Translations under genes and position numbers: made by a program | DNA from: Chitinophagaceae bacterium | GTDB taxonomy: Bacteria > Bacteroidota > Bacteroidia > Chitinophagales > Chitinophagaceae | NCBI GenBank assembly: GCA_947456805.1 | Contig: CANGTN010000009.1 | Span: forward strand, 1 to 53,494 | Length of the DNA stretch: 53,494 nt | Direction of reading: 5' to 3' | The notes under the pieces: generated by a model | Database searches by the model: none | Told to the model about the DNA's origin: nothing | The model's input: the letters and a program-made list of their open reading frames with translations, nothing else | Shown here: in pieces, positions 42,962 through 52,319 of the stretch | How the letters are laid out: each line of letters opens with the position of its first letter | Position numbering within the stretch: position 1 is the first letter of the stretch

Positions 42962-43709
42962 ATGCGTTACAACTATCTAAGTAATTTTTTAAAGTTATTT
43001 TATTCTTTTTCATTAGTAATCTTAATTAACTTCCCATTCTCTGGTATCCTTGCAAATAATATATCTGTTTCAAATGTTAAGTTATCCGGTCAAAATACTA
43101 CAGCCGGAATTAATAATACCAACAATTATACGTTTGTGCAGTTTGATTTAAGCTGGGATAATTCCTAGAGGACAAGTTCCGGCTCCACAAATAATTGGGA
43201 TGCCGTATGGGTATTTGTAAAATATCGGGTAGCTGCAGGACTATGGCAACACGCAAAATTAAATGCCACCGGAAATAGCAAAGGAACCGGACTAGCAATA
43301 CCTTCAATTCAAGTTGGTTTGTTGGATGAAAATTTACCATTTAACAATACGTCTAATCCAGCCTTAGGGGCTTTTTTTACAGAAGTGCAATAGCTGCTGG
43401 TTCAACATTTCAGCAATGTAGCAGTTGTAAAAATTGGTGGTAAGTAAAGCAGCATTAGCGTGTATCCAAATCCAATAGCAGGCAATGTGATGAATTTGCA
43501 ATTAGAAAATATAGTCAAAGACAATTACACGATACAATTGGTAACTACACAAGGCAGCGTTGTATAATGCAAACCAAACTACAACATGCGGGCGGCAGTG
43601 GTACACAAGCATCCAAATACCAACTATAAGCAACGGCAACTATGTATTAAAAGCAACAGCCGAAAATGGGATGGTGTTTACAGAGAAAGTGGTGGTGGGT
43701 AATAAGTGA
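42962..43709 (+). pseudogene. Decayed T9SS-exported SUMF1-like surface protein
   Basis: The first 68 codons give a signal peptide and an N-terminal block (MRYNYLSN..., ANNISVSNVKLSGQNTT, VQFDLSWDNS) before a TAG at 43166-43168, where relatives have Trp. The frame continues with NNWDAVWVFVKYRV, GLWQHAKLN, and the frame shifts at a run of seven T (43372-43378), after which YRSAIAAGSTFQ is read. A large middle part is missing. The 3' part from 43448 encodes a T9SS type A sorting domain (SISVYPNPIAGNVMNLQLEN), then after another frameshift NGNYVLKATAENGMVFTEK to a TGA at 43707. Intact relatives are formylglycine-generating-enzyme-like (SUMF1) surface proteins; this is from family memory. Confidence 0.8.
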
Positions 43710-43738
43710 TAAGTTTTAAGTAATAAGTTTTAAGTAAT
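43704..43738. repeat. 7-base AAGT array at the pseudogene stop codon
   Basis: AAGTGAT, AAGTTTT, AAGTAAT, AAGTTTT, AAGTAAT form a period-7 run. The TGA stop at 43707-43709 lies inside the first unit. It is shorter in period than the 8-9-base arrays elsewhere, but has the same core and the same position at a stop codon. Confidence 0.6.
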
Positions 43739-43749
43739 AAATTAAAAAA

Positions 43750-43947
43750 ATGAAAAACAACTTTTTAAATATTCTTCCATCGTTCTTAGCAATAATTATT
43801 TTGTTGGTAATGCCTTCAATATTACATGCACAACCGGTTGATCCCAATGGAGATCTTGCACCAATAGATGGCGGTGTAAGTATTGTGGCTGCTGCATGTG
43901 CAGGTTATTTGATTAAACGAAAACAAAAAGTTATTACCGAAAATTAA
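43750..43947 (+). CDS. PID-CTERM-like miniprotein
   Basis: The 65-residue protein has an N-terminal signal (NILPSFLAIIILLVMPSILHA), then QPVDPNGDLAPIDGGVSIVAAACAGY and a basic end (IKRKQKVITEN). The PIDGG-hydrophobic helix-basic tail matches the PID-CTERM sorting signal found in many small Bacteroidota proteins, analogous to PEP-CTERM tails recognised by exosortase-type proteases. With the leader and the tail, almost no mature protein remains, so the product is a very short peptide or an inner-membrane miniprotein. No exosortase gene lies in the window. The gene follows directly on the AAGT array. Confidence 0.75.
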   Translation: MKNNFLNILPSFLAIIILLVMPSILHAQPVDPNGDLAPIDGGVSIVAAACAGYLIKRKQKVITEN

Positions 43948-43969
43948 GGTAATGTAGTCAAAATTAAAA

Positions 43970-45157
43970 TCATTTCACTACTCCCAATTCCTTGCCAACT
44001 TTTGTAAATGCTGTAATAGCTTTATCTAAATGTACTTGTTCATGTGCTGCACTCAATTGTACTCTTATTCTAGCCAAACCCTTTGCTACAACTGGATAGA
44101 AGAAGCCGATTACATAAATACCTTCTGCTAATAATTTGGCTGCAAAGGTTTGAGCAATTACTGCATCATACAACATGATTGGAACAATTGGATGATCGCC
44201 GGGTTTAATTTCAAAACCTGCCTCTGTCATTTTTGTTCTGAAATATTTTGTGTTGTATTCAAGTTTGTCTCGTAGTTCGGTTGTTTCAGTAAGCATATCT
44301 AAAACCGCAATGCTTGCGCCTACAATACTTGGTGCTACTGTGTTTGAGAAGAGATAAGGTCTTGATCGCTGACGCAACATTTCAATGATTTCTTTTTTGC
44401 CTGAAGTAAATCCACCACTTGCACCACCCAAAGCTTTACCCAAAGTGCCGGTAATTATATCTACTCTTCCCATTACATTTCTAAATTCATGTGTACCACG
44501 TCCGGTCTTTCCAAGAAAGCCCGAAGAGTGACATTCATCAATCATTACAATCGCATTGTATTGATCGGCAAGGTCACATATTTTATCTAGCTGCGCAATT
44601 GTTCCATCCATACTGAAACTGCCATCAGTTGCAATAATTCTGCTTCTTAAATGTTGCGTTTCAATTAATTTGGCTTCTAAATCAGCCATGTTGTTGTGGT
44701 CGTATCTGTAACGTTGTGCTTTACATAATCTTACTCCATCTATAATACTTGCATGGTTTAATGCATCGCTGATGATTGCATCTTCTTCATTAAACAATGG
44801 TTCAAATAAACCACCGTTTGCATCAAAAGCTGCGGCATATAAAATCGTATCCTCTGTGCCTAAAAAATCTGCAATTTTTTGTTCTAATATTTTATGTATG
44901 TCTTGGGTACCGCAGATGAATCGTACACTGCTCATGCCATAGCCATGTGTTTCAATTGCCTGATGTGCGGCTTCAATTACACTTGGATGAGATGATAACC
45001 CCAAATAATTATTGGCACAAAAATTTAATACGCTTTGTCCGTTTACAATAATTTCAGCACCTTGTTCGCTGGTAATAATTCTTTCTTTTTTTAATAAACC
45101 TGCAGCTTCAATTTCTTTTAATTCAGTTGCAATACGGGAAACGAAATTTGAGTTCAT
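43970..45157 (-). CDS. kbl: Glycine C-acetyltransferase (2-amino-3-ketobutyrate CoA ligase)
   Basis: The 395-residue PLP enzyme of the alpha-oxoamine synthase group has LNFCANNYLGLSSHPSVIE at the N-terminus, GMSSVRFICGTQDIHKILE, the PLP aspartate in IDECHSSGFLGKTGRGT and the PLP lysine in TGTLGKALGGASGG. It cleaves 2-amino-3-ketobutyrate from threonine to glycine and acetyl-CoA. I use ATG 45157 (MNSNFVSRIATELKEI); a longer frame to 45250 has no family support. Threonine dehydrogenase is not adjacent. Serine palmitoyltransferase is a related enzyme of Bacteroidota, but the motif set here fits Kbl best. Confidence 0.92.
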   Translation of the reverse strand: MNSNFVSRIATELKEIEAAGLLKKERIITSEQGAEIIVNGQSVLNFCANNYLGLSSHPSVIEAAHQAIETHGYGMSSVRFICGTQDIHKILEQKIADFLGTEDTILYAAAFDANGGLFEPLFNEEDAIISDALNHASIIDGVRLCKAQRYRYDHNNMADLEAKLIETQHLRSRIIATDGSFSMDGTIAQLDKICDLADQYNAIVMIDECHSSGFLGKTGRGTHEFRNVMGRVDIITGTLGKALGGASGGFTSGKKEIIEMLRQRSRPYLFSNTVAPSIVGASIAVLDMLTETTELRDKLEYNTKYFRTKMTEAGFEIKPGDHPIVPIMLYDAVIAQTFAAKLLAEGIYVIGFFYPVVAKGLARIRVQLSAAHEQVHLDKAITAFTKVGKELGVVK

Positions 45158-45380
45158 AATACAAGCATTTGATGTTTCCGCAAAGATAGTGTTACCGATG
45201 TAGTTTGTTATTAAGTGACAAAAAATATTGAAACCTGCTTGTAATAACATACATCTTTGTTATGAACTGATATTGAAAATTTGTAGTGTAGATAATTGTA
45301 CGTTTGAAATAATGTTTTCATACAATCTTAACAATTTTGCATACTATTTTTTATTAACTATGTTCCAAATTAAAATTTTA

Positions 45381-45980
45381 ATGAAAAAAATAATTGTCTT
45401 TTCTGTACTATTAATTTTATTTCAAAACGCAGGGTTTTCACAATCAAATACAACTAAAAAAATTCAAGTATGTCTAACCGAAAACGAAATGGAATTATTT
45501 AGACTGATTAATAATTATCGCCAACAAAATAATCTTCCAGTTATTCCTTTATCAACCTCATTATGTTTTGTTGCACAGCAACATGCAAAAGATGTTTGTG
45601 TAAATAAACCAGATATTAAAGGATGTAATATGCACAGCTGGAGTGATAGAGGCAATTGGTCACCGGTTTGTTATACAAGTGATCACAAACAAGCAAAGGG
45701 TATGTGGTCGAAACCAAGGGAACTGACCAACTATCAGTCGAATGGCTACGAAATTGCACATAGCACCTGGCATTCTGATAATGCTGATTACATTGTTACA
45801 GCTGCACAATCTTTAAATGGATGGAAAAATAGCGAGGGGCATAATCAAGTAATTTTAAATCTGGGAATTTGGAAAAATATTCCCTGGAATGCAATAGGAG
45901 TAGGCATTTATAAAGGCTATGCAATGGTTTGGTTTGGTACAGAAACGGATTCGGAAGTAATTCCTTTACTTTGTAAATAA
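45381..45980 (+). CDS. Secreted CAP (SCP/PR1-like) domain protein
   Basis: The 199-residue protein starts with a signal peptide at ATG 45381 (MKKIIVFSVLLILFQNAGFS). The CAP fold is shown by LFRLINNYRQQNNLPVIPLS, LCFVAQQHAKDVCVNK, and MHSWSDRGNWS; GIWKNIPWNAIGVGIYKGYA is near the end. Several cysteines probably form disulfides. Bacterial CAP proteins have no uniform function; some bind lipids or act in signalling. A long frame to 45228 exists but the signal peptide marks the real start. Confidence 0.87.
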   Translation: MKKIIVFSVLLILFQNAGFSQSNTTKKIQVCLTENEMELFRLINNYRQQNNLPVIPLSTSLCFVAQQHAKDVCVNKPDIKGCNMHSWSDRGNWSPVCYTSDHKQAKGMWSKPRELTNYQSNGYEIAHSTWHSDNADYIVTAAQSLNGWKNSEGHNQVILNLGIWKNIPWNAIGVGIYKGYAMVWFGTETDSEVIPLLCK

Positions 45981-46005
45981 TCAAAAAAATTATCAACTAA
46001 ATAAA

Positions 46006-46013
46006 TATTTTTG
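46006..46013 (+). promoter_or_regulatory. TAnnTTTG box before the GLPGLI gene
   Basis: TATTTTTG matches the -7 consensus. It lies 38 bases before ATG 46051 and just after the CAP gene. No good -33 box was found. Confidence 0.35.
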
Positions 46014-46050
46014 CAACAGCATTATTTATTTATCATTTCAATTTTAAAAT

Positions 46051-46902
46051 ATGAAACAATTTTCATTTTTCGTTTTTTCACTTTTTGTATTTACCAATTC
46101 ATTTGCACAAATCAAAGATGGCAGTATTGTATATGAAAAGAAAATGAACATGCACCGAAGAATAACAGACGAACAAATGCGAGCCTATATCCCTGAATTC
46201 AGAAGCAGTAAACATATATTATATTTTAGTGACAGCATATCCAATTACAAACCTTTGGTAGAATTGGAATCAAATGAAGGTGGTGAAGGTGGCAGAATGA
46301 TTATGTCGATGGGTGCGTCAATGATGGGAGAAACAACGGACTTGTTTAAAAATTATCCAAAAGCTACAGCCACAAATATTATTGAATTTGGATCAAATAC
46401 TTATAATGTTACCGACAGCATCAAAAAGCAAACCTGGGTATTACAAAATGAAACAAAAAATATTTTAGGCTACAATTGTAAGAAGGCTGTATTTAAACAA
46501 ATGCAACAAATTTCAAAACAGACACGAAAGTTTACTAGTTTTAGTGTAAATGGAGACAGAGAAATTAAGAAAGATACCAGTTTTGCTGATAGTGCCAAAG
46601 TAAAAGAAATAGAAATTATTGCCTGGTATACAAATGATATTTCTTGCCCTTCAGGTCCTGAAGAATATGGAGGGTTACCGGGTTTAGCATTGATGGTTGA
46701 TATAGATAATGGCGAAACAGTTTATGCAGCAATTGAACTAAAAAAAGAAGTGAGTAAAAAAGAATTGAAAGAACCTACCAAAGGCAAAAAAATCAGTAAC
46801 GAAGATTTGTCAAAACTGAGAAAAAAAATGATGGACAATATGATGCAAAGTGGCGGCGGACAAGGTGGCGGCGTTATTAGAATCATGCATTCAGGTAATT
46901 AA
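46051..46902 (+). CDS. GLPGLI family protein
   Basis: The 283-residue protein has a signal peptide (FSFFVFSLFVFTNSFAQ). The motif YGGLPGLALMVDIDNGETVY near residue 210 defines the GLPGLI family, with ILGYNCKKAVFKQ before it. Members are periplasmic or surface proteins found nearly only in Bacteroidota; function is unknown. The C-terminus is rich in Lys and Met and ends with a Gly-rich stretch (SGGGQGGGV). The gene converges on the NlpC/P60 gene with 35 bases between. Confidence 0.9.
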   Translation: MKQFSFFVFSLFVFTNSFAQIKDGSIVYEKKMNMHRRITDEQMRAYIPEFRSSKHILYFSDSISNYKPLVELESNEGGEGGRMIMSMGASMMGETTDLFKNYPKATATNIIEFGSNTYNVTDSIKKQTWVLQNETKNILGYNCKKAVFKQMQQISKQTRKFTSFSVNGDREIKKDTSFADSAKVKEIEIIAWYTNDISCPSGPEEYGGLPGLALMVDIDNGETVYAAIELKKEVSKKELKEPTKGKKISNEDLSKLRKKMMDNMMQSGGGQGGGVIRIMHSGN

Positions 46903-46937
46903 TTATTTTGGTTTACGAATATTTAATCACCAATTTG

Positions 46938-47705
46938 TTAACCCCTCACCCTTTTGATAATGCGAAGTTGGTGAGTACGTTCTTCGGTATCGGTATTAAC
47001 AATACCCATATTATCTATTTTATCTATTCTGACCTTACCCGAAGCATGTATAATTTCTTGTGAATTCAACATGATGCCAACATGTGTAATACGTCCTTCA
47101 GCATTGTCAAAAAACGCAAGATCACCTAATTGCACTTCTTCTAAAAAGCCAACTGATTCGCCTACAACTGCCTGTTGGTAAGCATCTCTTGGTAATACAA
47201 TCCCAATCATTTTATACACTTGTTGTACAAACCCACTACAATCAATTCCGAAAATACTTTTGCCGCCCCACAAATATGCAGTATTCAAATAGGCTTCAGC
47301 AATTTTTGCTAGGTTCTCTTTTGTTGTCAACTTGTCAATTGTTATATAACTGCCTTTATACTCAATTGTATTTTTCCCAATTTGAAAACACTCGTCAGAT
47401 AAAGCTCCAACAAAACTACCTTGTGGTACAATCATTTTTTTATTATCCAGTAAAATGGTATTGAATACATCGGCAGTAATTTTTTTTTGATTTTTTGTTA
47501 CAAAATTTTCATCCACAGCAATCAGCTGACTTCTTTGACACCAACCTTCATAACCATCGTACAAACTTTTTATTTGCATAAAATCCGTAGTAGATTGTAA
47601 TATGGTTGCACATTCTCCAAACAATAATTGGCTTGTCATTTGGCTTCTGTGTGCAGCTTCCTCTCTGAGTGGTGCAACAGGTACAATGCAGGTAACATAA
47701 TTCAT
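46938..47705 (-). CDS. NlpC/P60 (C40) cell-wall peptidase with SH3-like domain
   Basis: The 255-residue protein has N-terminal SH3-like repeats (about 1-110; TCIVPVAPLREEAAHRS, YEGWCQRSQLI) and a C-terminal NlpC/P60 domain. The catalytic cysteine is in GIDCSGFVQQVYK, the first histidine in ITHVGIML, and the second in IIHASGKVR. It cleaves peptide bridges in peptidoglycan, typically between gamma-D-Glu and the diamino acid. I use ATG 47705 (MNYVTC), where relatives begin; a start 10 codons earlier is possible. No obvious signal peptide, so secretion is unclear. Confidence 0.92.
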   Translation of the reverse strand: MNYVTCIVPVAPLREEAAHRSQMTSQLLFGECATILQSTTDFMQIKSLYDGYEGWCQRSQLIAVDENFVTKNQKKITADVFNTILLDNKKMIVPQGSFVGALSDECFQIGKNTIEYKGSYITIDKLTTKENLAKIAEAYLNTAYLWGGKSIFGIDCSGFVQQVYKMIGIVLPRDAYQQAVVGESVGFLEEVQLGDLAFFDNAEGRITHVGIMLNSQEIIHASGKVRIDKIDNMGIVNTDTEERTHQLRIIKRVRG

Positions 47706-47748
47706 TGGTAAAATATTTGCTAAACTATTGTTCAATTATCTGTAAAAC

Positions 47749-49113
47749 TTACAACCCGTATTTATCAATCAAATAAATCAATGCAGTCATGTTCACCGCA
47801 CCTAATAATAACTCTCGTTTATTTACATTTTCAAAAACATCATTTGCAGCATGGTGTATGTCAAAGTAGCGTTGTCCATCTGGCATTAATCCACCCAATG
47901 CTGTTCCAAATTGTTGATTCAAAGGACCAATATCCGAACCGCCACCACCAACACTCAATTGTTCTATTCCGTATGGTCGTAGCAAAGGCAGCCAGGCTTG
48001 TACTTTATTTAATTGTGCAGCATTCATGGTAAATCCAAAGCCTCTTGGGGTAAATCCACCTGCATCGCTTTCTAATGCAAAAATGTGTTTTTCATTTTTT
48101 GCTTTTGCTTCCGCAGCATATTTTTCAGCACCCCTTGTTCCATTTTCTTCATTAGCAAACAATACAAAACGGATGCTATGTTTTGGTTGATAATTCAAAA
48201 CTTTCAATGCACGCAATACTTCTAAAGTTTGTACAACACCAGTACCATCATCATGTGCACCTTCTGCTAAGTCCCAACTGTCTAAATGACCACCAATTGT
48301 TATGTATTCATTTGGAAATTCTGTTCCTTTAATTTCACCAATAACATTGTGCCCAATGGTGTCGGGCAACATTTTCCCATGTGTTAATAAAGAGACGGAA
48401 ATAGTATTTTGTTTGCATAATTGCCAAAATGCATCTGCATCTTGAATGCCCAATGCAACTGCAGGAATTTTTGGAAATGAATCATTGTATGCCATTACAC
48501 CTGTGTGCGGAAAATTGTCAGTTGATTCCGACAAGGAGCGAATCATTACACCAACAGCACCATACTTAGCTGCTCTGCTTGCACCATTTCTTCTATAAAT
48601 CCCTGATTCGCTATAACTTTTAAATGGTCGAATATTTGTAACATCAAACCCTGAATTGTAATATACGATTTTTCCTTTCACTTCCGCTTTTCTTTTTTCC
48701 AAATCATCAAAATCGGCAACTGCCAATACATTGGCAACAATTGTTTTTTGACTTCCTATTGAATTACCTAATGCAGCAGCAGCAAGGGTTTTCGAGGTTG
48801 TTTTATTATTTATTTTTTTTATTGCAACAACATCGCCCTTCCCTCTTACCCAATGCGGCACCACACATTCCTGCAAATAAGATGCATCTGCTCCTAACAA
48901 TTGCATAGTTTCTAAACCCCATTTTTCTGCTTGGACCATTTGTGGCGAACCTGCCAATCTTCCACCTATTGTTTTTGTGAGTTGTCTTAATAAATCATAA
49001 GCTTTTCCATTTTTTAGAATATCATCAGATATTTTTTTAATCATTATTGAATCTTCATTCTGTGCAATTACAAAAACTGGAAGAAGAAACAAAAGCAGGA
49101 ATATTTTTTTCAT
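47749..49113 (-). CDS. Secreted M28 family zinc peptidase
   Basis: The 454-residue protein has a signal peptide (MKKIFLLLFLLPVFVIAQ) from ATG 49113. A PA insert domain (about residues 130-250) and the M28 catalytic core follow. Zinc ligands are in IGGHLDSWDLAEGAHDDGTG (His and Asp) and EENGTRGAEKYAAEAK (catalytic Glu), then ALESDAGGF and DIHHAANDVFENV (last His). Its closest known type is carboxypeptidase Q/plasma glutamate carboxypeptidase. It probably breaks down peptides in the periplasm or outside. The C40 gene follows after 43 bases and may be in one transcript. Confidence 0.92.
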   Translation of the reverse strand: MKKIFLLLFLLPVFVIAQNEDSIMIKKISDDILKNGKAYDLLRQLTKTIGGRLAGSPQMVQAEKWGLETMQLLGADASYLQECVVPHWVRGKGDVVAIKKINNKTTSKTLAAAALGNSIGSQKTIVANVLAVADFDDLEKRKAEVKGKIVYYNSGFDVTNIRPFKSYSESGIYRRNGASRAAKYGAVGVMIRSLSESTDNFPHTGVMAYNDSFPKIPAVALGIQDADAFWQLCKQNTISVSLLTHGKMLPDTIGHNVIGEIKGTEFPNEYITIGGHLDSWDLAEGAHDDGTGVVQTLEVLRALKVLNYQPKHSIRFVLFANEENGTRGAEKYAAEAKAKNEKHIFALESDAGGFTPRGFGFTMNAAQLNKVQAWLPLLRPYGIEQLSVGGGGSDIGPLNQQFGTALGGLMPDGQRYFDIHHAANDVFENVNKRELLLGAVNMTALIYLIDKYGL

Positions 49114-49323
49114 AAGGCTAAAGATAATCAACTTCAATAAATGAAGCGAACTGTAAACAAATACTTATGAATTAAAGCGTAAATCCTCAATATTATATAT
49201 TGATATAAATATCTGCAATGATTTAGTGCATAAATAGTTGTTATTTGCACTCCGGATAAAACTATTTAATTTTATTAATGTTAGTTAAGACATAAATAGC
49301 CGAGTTTACTTAAACAAAAAAAT

Positions 49324-50460
49324 ATGCGAATAGGAATTGTTTGTTATCCAACCTTTGGTGGAAGTGGTGTTTTGGCTACTGAGTTGGGTAAGGCATTAGC
49401 CGATAAAGGTCATGAAGTACATTTTATTACTTACCAACAACCGGTAAGACTAAATGTATTCAATGCTAATATTTTTTATCATGAAGTACGTGTTCCAACA
49501 TATCCTCTTTTCGATTATCCTCCTTATGAAGTTGCATTAGCAAGTACAATGGTAGATGTAATCATTAACCATGATTTAGATTTATTACATGTTCATTATG
49601 CAATTCCACACGCAAGTGCCGCCTACATGGCAAAGCAAATTGTAAAAAAGAAAAATGGGAGAGATGTACCTGTCATCACTACACTACATGGCACAGATAT
49701 CACATTGGTTGGCAGAGATAAAACTTATGAGCCTGTTGTTACATTCTCTATCAATGAAAGTGATGCAATCACAGCGGTGAGTGATAATTTAAAAGATGAA
49801 ACGTTCAAACATTTTGCAATTACAAAAGAGATTGAAGTCATTCACAACTTTGTAGATGTTACCAGATTTTCAAAAAAACCAATTGATGCTTTCAGAAGAG
49901 TAATTGCACCCAACGGTGAAAAAATATTATTACACGCCAGTAATTTCAGAGAAGTAAAACGTGTAGATGATGTAATTAAAGTTTTTGCACAGGTACGAAA
50001 AAAAGTTACATCAAAATTAATGATGGTTGGTGACGGACCTGAGAGGCATATGGCAGAAGAGCTTGCAAGGAAATTAGGAGTGGATGAAGATGTACGTTTT
50101 GTAGGCAAACAAGAACAAATGGAAGAAATATTGGCGGTAAGTGATTTGTTTTTATTGACTAGCGAATATGAAAGTTTTGGATTGGCTGCACTAGAAGCAA
50201 TGGCTGCCGGGGAAGTTGTTATCAGCACGAATGTCGGTGGTTTACCAGAAATTGTTCAGCACAATATCACAGGGTTTATGGCAAATGTTGGCGATGTAGA
50301 TACAATGAGTAATTATGCAATTGGTATTTTACAAGATGAGCAAAAATTACAGGCTATGAAAGAGGCTGCATTCCTTCATGCAAGCAATTTTGATATTACA
50401 AATATTATTCCGCTATATGAAAAACTTTATAGCAGATTTTGCAGATTAACAATTGCCTGA
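49324..50460 (+). CDS. bshA: N-acetyl-alpha-D-glucosaminyl L-malate synthase BshA
   Basis: The 378-residue GT4 glycosyltransferase begins with GIVCYPTFGGSGVLATELGK, the BshA signature, and has HVHYAIPHASAAYMAKQ and TLHGTDITLVGRD, and the GT4 ExxxxxxE site in TSEYESFGLAALEAMAAGE. It links UDP-GlcNAc with L-malate in the first step of bacillithiol synthesis. bshB and bshC are not in this window. Length is normal. The 186-base upstream gap is AT-rich with no clear element. Confidence 0.96.
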   Translation: MRIGIVCYPTFGGSGVLATELGKALADKGHEVHFITYQQPVRLNVFNANIFYHEVRVPTYPLFDYPPYEVALASTMVDVIINHDLDLLHVHYAIPHASAAYMAKQIVKKKNGRDVPVITTLHGTDITLVGRDKTYEPVVTFSINESDAITAVSDNLKDETFKHFAITKEIEVIHNFVDVTRFSKKPIDAFRRVIAPNGEKILLHASNFREVKRVDDVIKVFAQVRKKVTSKLMMVGDGPERHMAEELARKLGVDEDVRFVGKQEQMEEILAVSDLFLLTSEYESFGLAALEAMAAGEVVISTNVGGLPEIVQHNITGFMANVGDVDTMSNYAIGILQDEQKLQAMKEAAFLHASNFDITNIIPLYEKLYSRFCRLTIA

Positions 50461-50506
50461 TAAAACAAATTTTTTTGTCATTTTTATATTACAACTGTCT
50501 TAATAA

Positions 50507-52312
50507 ATGAAAATACTTTTACAATATCTCAAGCCTTATAAATTTCTAGTTGCTTGTACCTTGATTCTTGCCGGCATAAACATTGTTTTTTCTCTAGTTG
50601 ATCCAATTCTTTTTGGGAAATTAGTTAATCTTGCCAATAAGTACAAACAAGGATTTGAGGGTGGAAATTCAATCAGCAGTAACGCATATTTCAATGCATG
50701 GTCATGGCAAAATCCAGGAGTTTGGTTTATTATAGTATGTTCTATTAGTGTAGCAATGGTGAGCCGAATTGCAAAGAATTTTCAGGATTATTTTTTAAAT
50801 GTAATTGTACAAAAATTTGGTGCTCGGGTCTTTACAGATGGCTTACAACATGCAATGAAATTGCCTTATCAGGAGTTTGAAGACCAGCGCAGCGGTGAAA
50901 CCTTATCTGTGTTAACCAAGGTAAGAGTTGATGTTGAAAAATTCTTGAACTACTTTATCAATATTTTATTTGGAGTTATTGTAGGAGTCATTTTTGTGTT
51001 TGTGTATGCGGCTATTTTCATTCACTGGAGTATCCCAATTGCTTATTTGTTGGGAATTTTTTGCCTAACATTCATCACAAACAAACTCAGTAAAAAAATA
51101 AAAATCATACAAAAGGATATCGTAGGCAAAACCACTGCTTTAGCCGGTTCTACAACAGAATCATTGAGAAATATTGAACTGGTAAAAAGCTTAGGTCTTA
51201 CCACAGAGGAAGTGGAAAGACTGAATAAAAATACCTTCAAAATTTTAGGATTAGAACTTACCAAAGTAAAACGTATTCGCAGCATTAGTTTTATTCAAGG
51301 TACTATGGTAAATACTTTGCGCCAGGTAATTTTATTTATTTTGATGTTCTTAATTTTTGGTCATCAAATGGATGCTGGACAATTGGTAACCATGCAGATT
51401 TTTTCTTTTTATGTATTTGGACCATTACAGGAAATTGGTAATATTATTTTGTCTTACAGAGAAGCAGAAGCCTCTTTAAACAACTTTAAAACCTTAATGC
51501 AAAAAGCACCTGAAGTACAGCCGGCAAATCCGAAACACTTGGGTAAAATTGAAAGTCTTTCTTTTCAGGATGTAGGATTTAAGCATAAAACAGCCAAACA
51601 AAATGCAATCAATAAAATCAGCTTTGACGCGCATTACGGAGAAACTATTGCTTTTGTTGGTCCATCGGGCTCGGGCAAAACAACCTTAATGAAATTATTG
51701 GTTGGATTATACAGACCACAACAAGGAAAAATTTTATACAACCAATTAGATGAAACAGAAATCAATTTTGAAGACTTGAGAAATCAAATTGGTTTTGTAA
51801 CACAAGACACGCAACTTTTTTCGGGAACCATTAAAGAAAATTTAGTATTTGTAAATCCTCATGCAACTAATGAAGATTTAGGAGATGCTTTACACAAAGC
51901 ATCATGCGATAATTTATTAAAACGTGCTGAAAATGGCTTAGACACAATGATTGGAGAGGGGGGCTTAAAATTATCAGGAGGAGAAAAACAAAGATTATCC
52001 ATTGCCAGAGCTTTGTTAAGAAAACCAAAGTTGTTAATTTTTGATGAAGCAACTTCTGCATTAGATTCATTAACAGAAGAAGAAATATCAACTACTATCC
52101 GTGAAATATCTGCACAAAATAATCAGATAACTATCTTAATTGCACACCGGTTAAGCACCATCATGCATGCCGACAGAATTTATGTTTTAGAAAAAGGCGA
52201 TGTGGTTGAAACAGGCACCCACCTCGAATTATTGCAAGAAAAAGGATTGTATTACGCTATGTGGAGACAACAAATTGGAGAAAGAAAAATCAGTATAATA
52301 GATGGAGGGTAA
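50507..52312 (+). CDS. ABC exporter, fused permease and ATPase (MsbA-like)
   Basis: The 601-residue protein has an N-terminal membrane domain (about residues 1-320, six segments) and a nucleotide-binding domain with GPSGSGKTTLMKLL (near 385), the Q-loop FVTQDTQLF, the signature LSGGEKQRLSIARALL (near 490), LLIFDEATSALDS, and the switch His in IAHRLSTIMH. The architecture is that of type IV exporters of lipids, peptides or drugs. The substrate cannot be told. It is 46 bases behind bshA; a role linked to bacillithiol is not supported. Confidence 0.93.
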   Translation: MKILLQYLKPYKFLVACTLILAGINIVFSLVDPILFGKLVNLANKYKQGFEGGNSISSNAYFNAWSWQNPGVWFIIVCSISVAMVSRIAKNFQDYFLNVIVQKFGARVFTDGLQHAMKLPYQEFEDQRSGETLSVLTKVRVDVEKFLNYFINILFGVIVGVIFVFVYAAIFIHWSIPIAYLLGIFCLTFITNKLSKKIKIIQKDIVGKTTALAGSTTESLRNIELVKSLGLTTEEVERLNKNTFKILGLELTKVKRIRSISFIQGTMVNTLRQVILFILMFLIFGHQMDAGQLVTMQIFSFYVFGPLQEIGNIILSYREAEASLNNFKTLMQKAPEVQPANPKHLGKIESLSFQDVGFKHKTAKQNAINKISFDAHYGETIAFVGPSGSGKTTLMKLLVGLYRPQQGKILYNQLDETEINFEDLRNQIGFVTQDTQLFSGTIKENLVFVNPHATNEDLGDALHKASCDNLLKRAENGLDTMIGEGGLKLSGGEKQRLSIARALLRKPKLLIFDEATSALDSLTEEEISTTIREISAQNNQITILIAHRLSTIMHADRIYVLEKGDVVETGTHLELLQEKGLYYAMWRQQIGERKISIIDGG

Positions 52313-52319
52313 GTAAATA

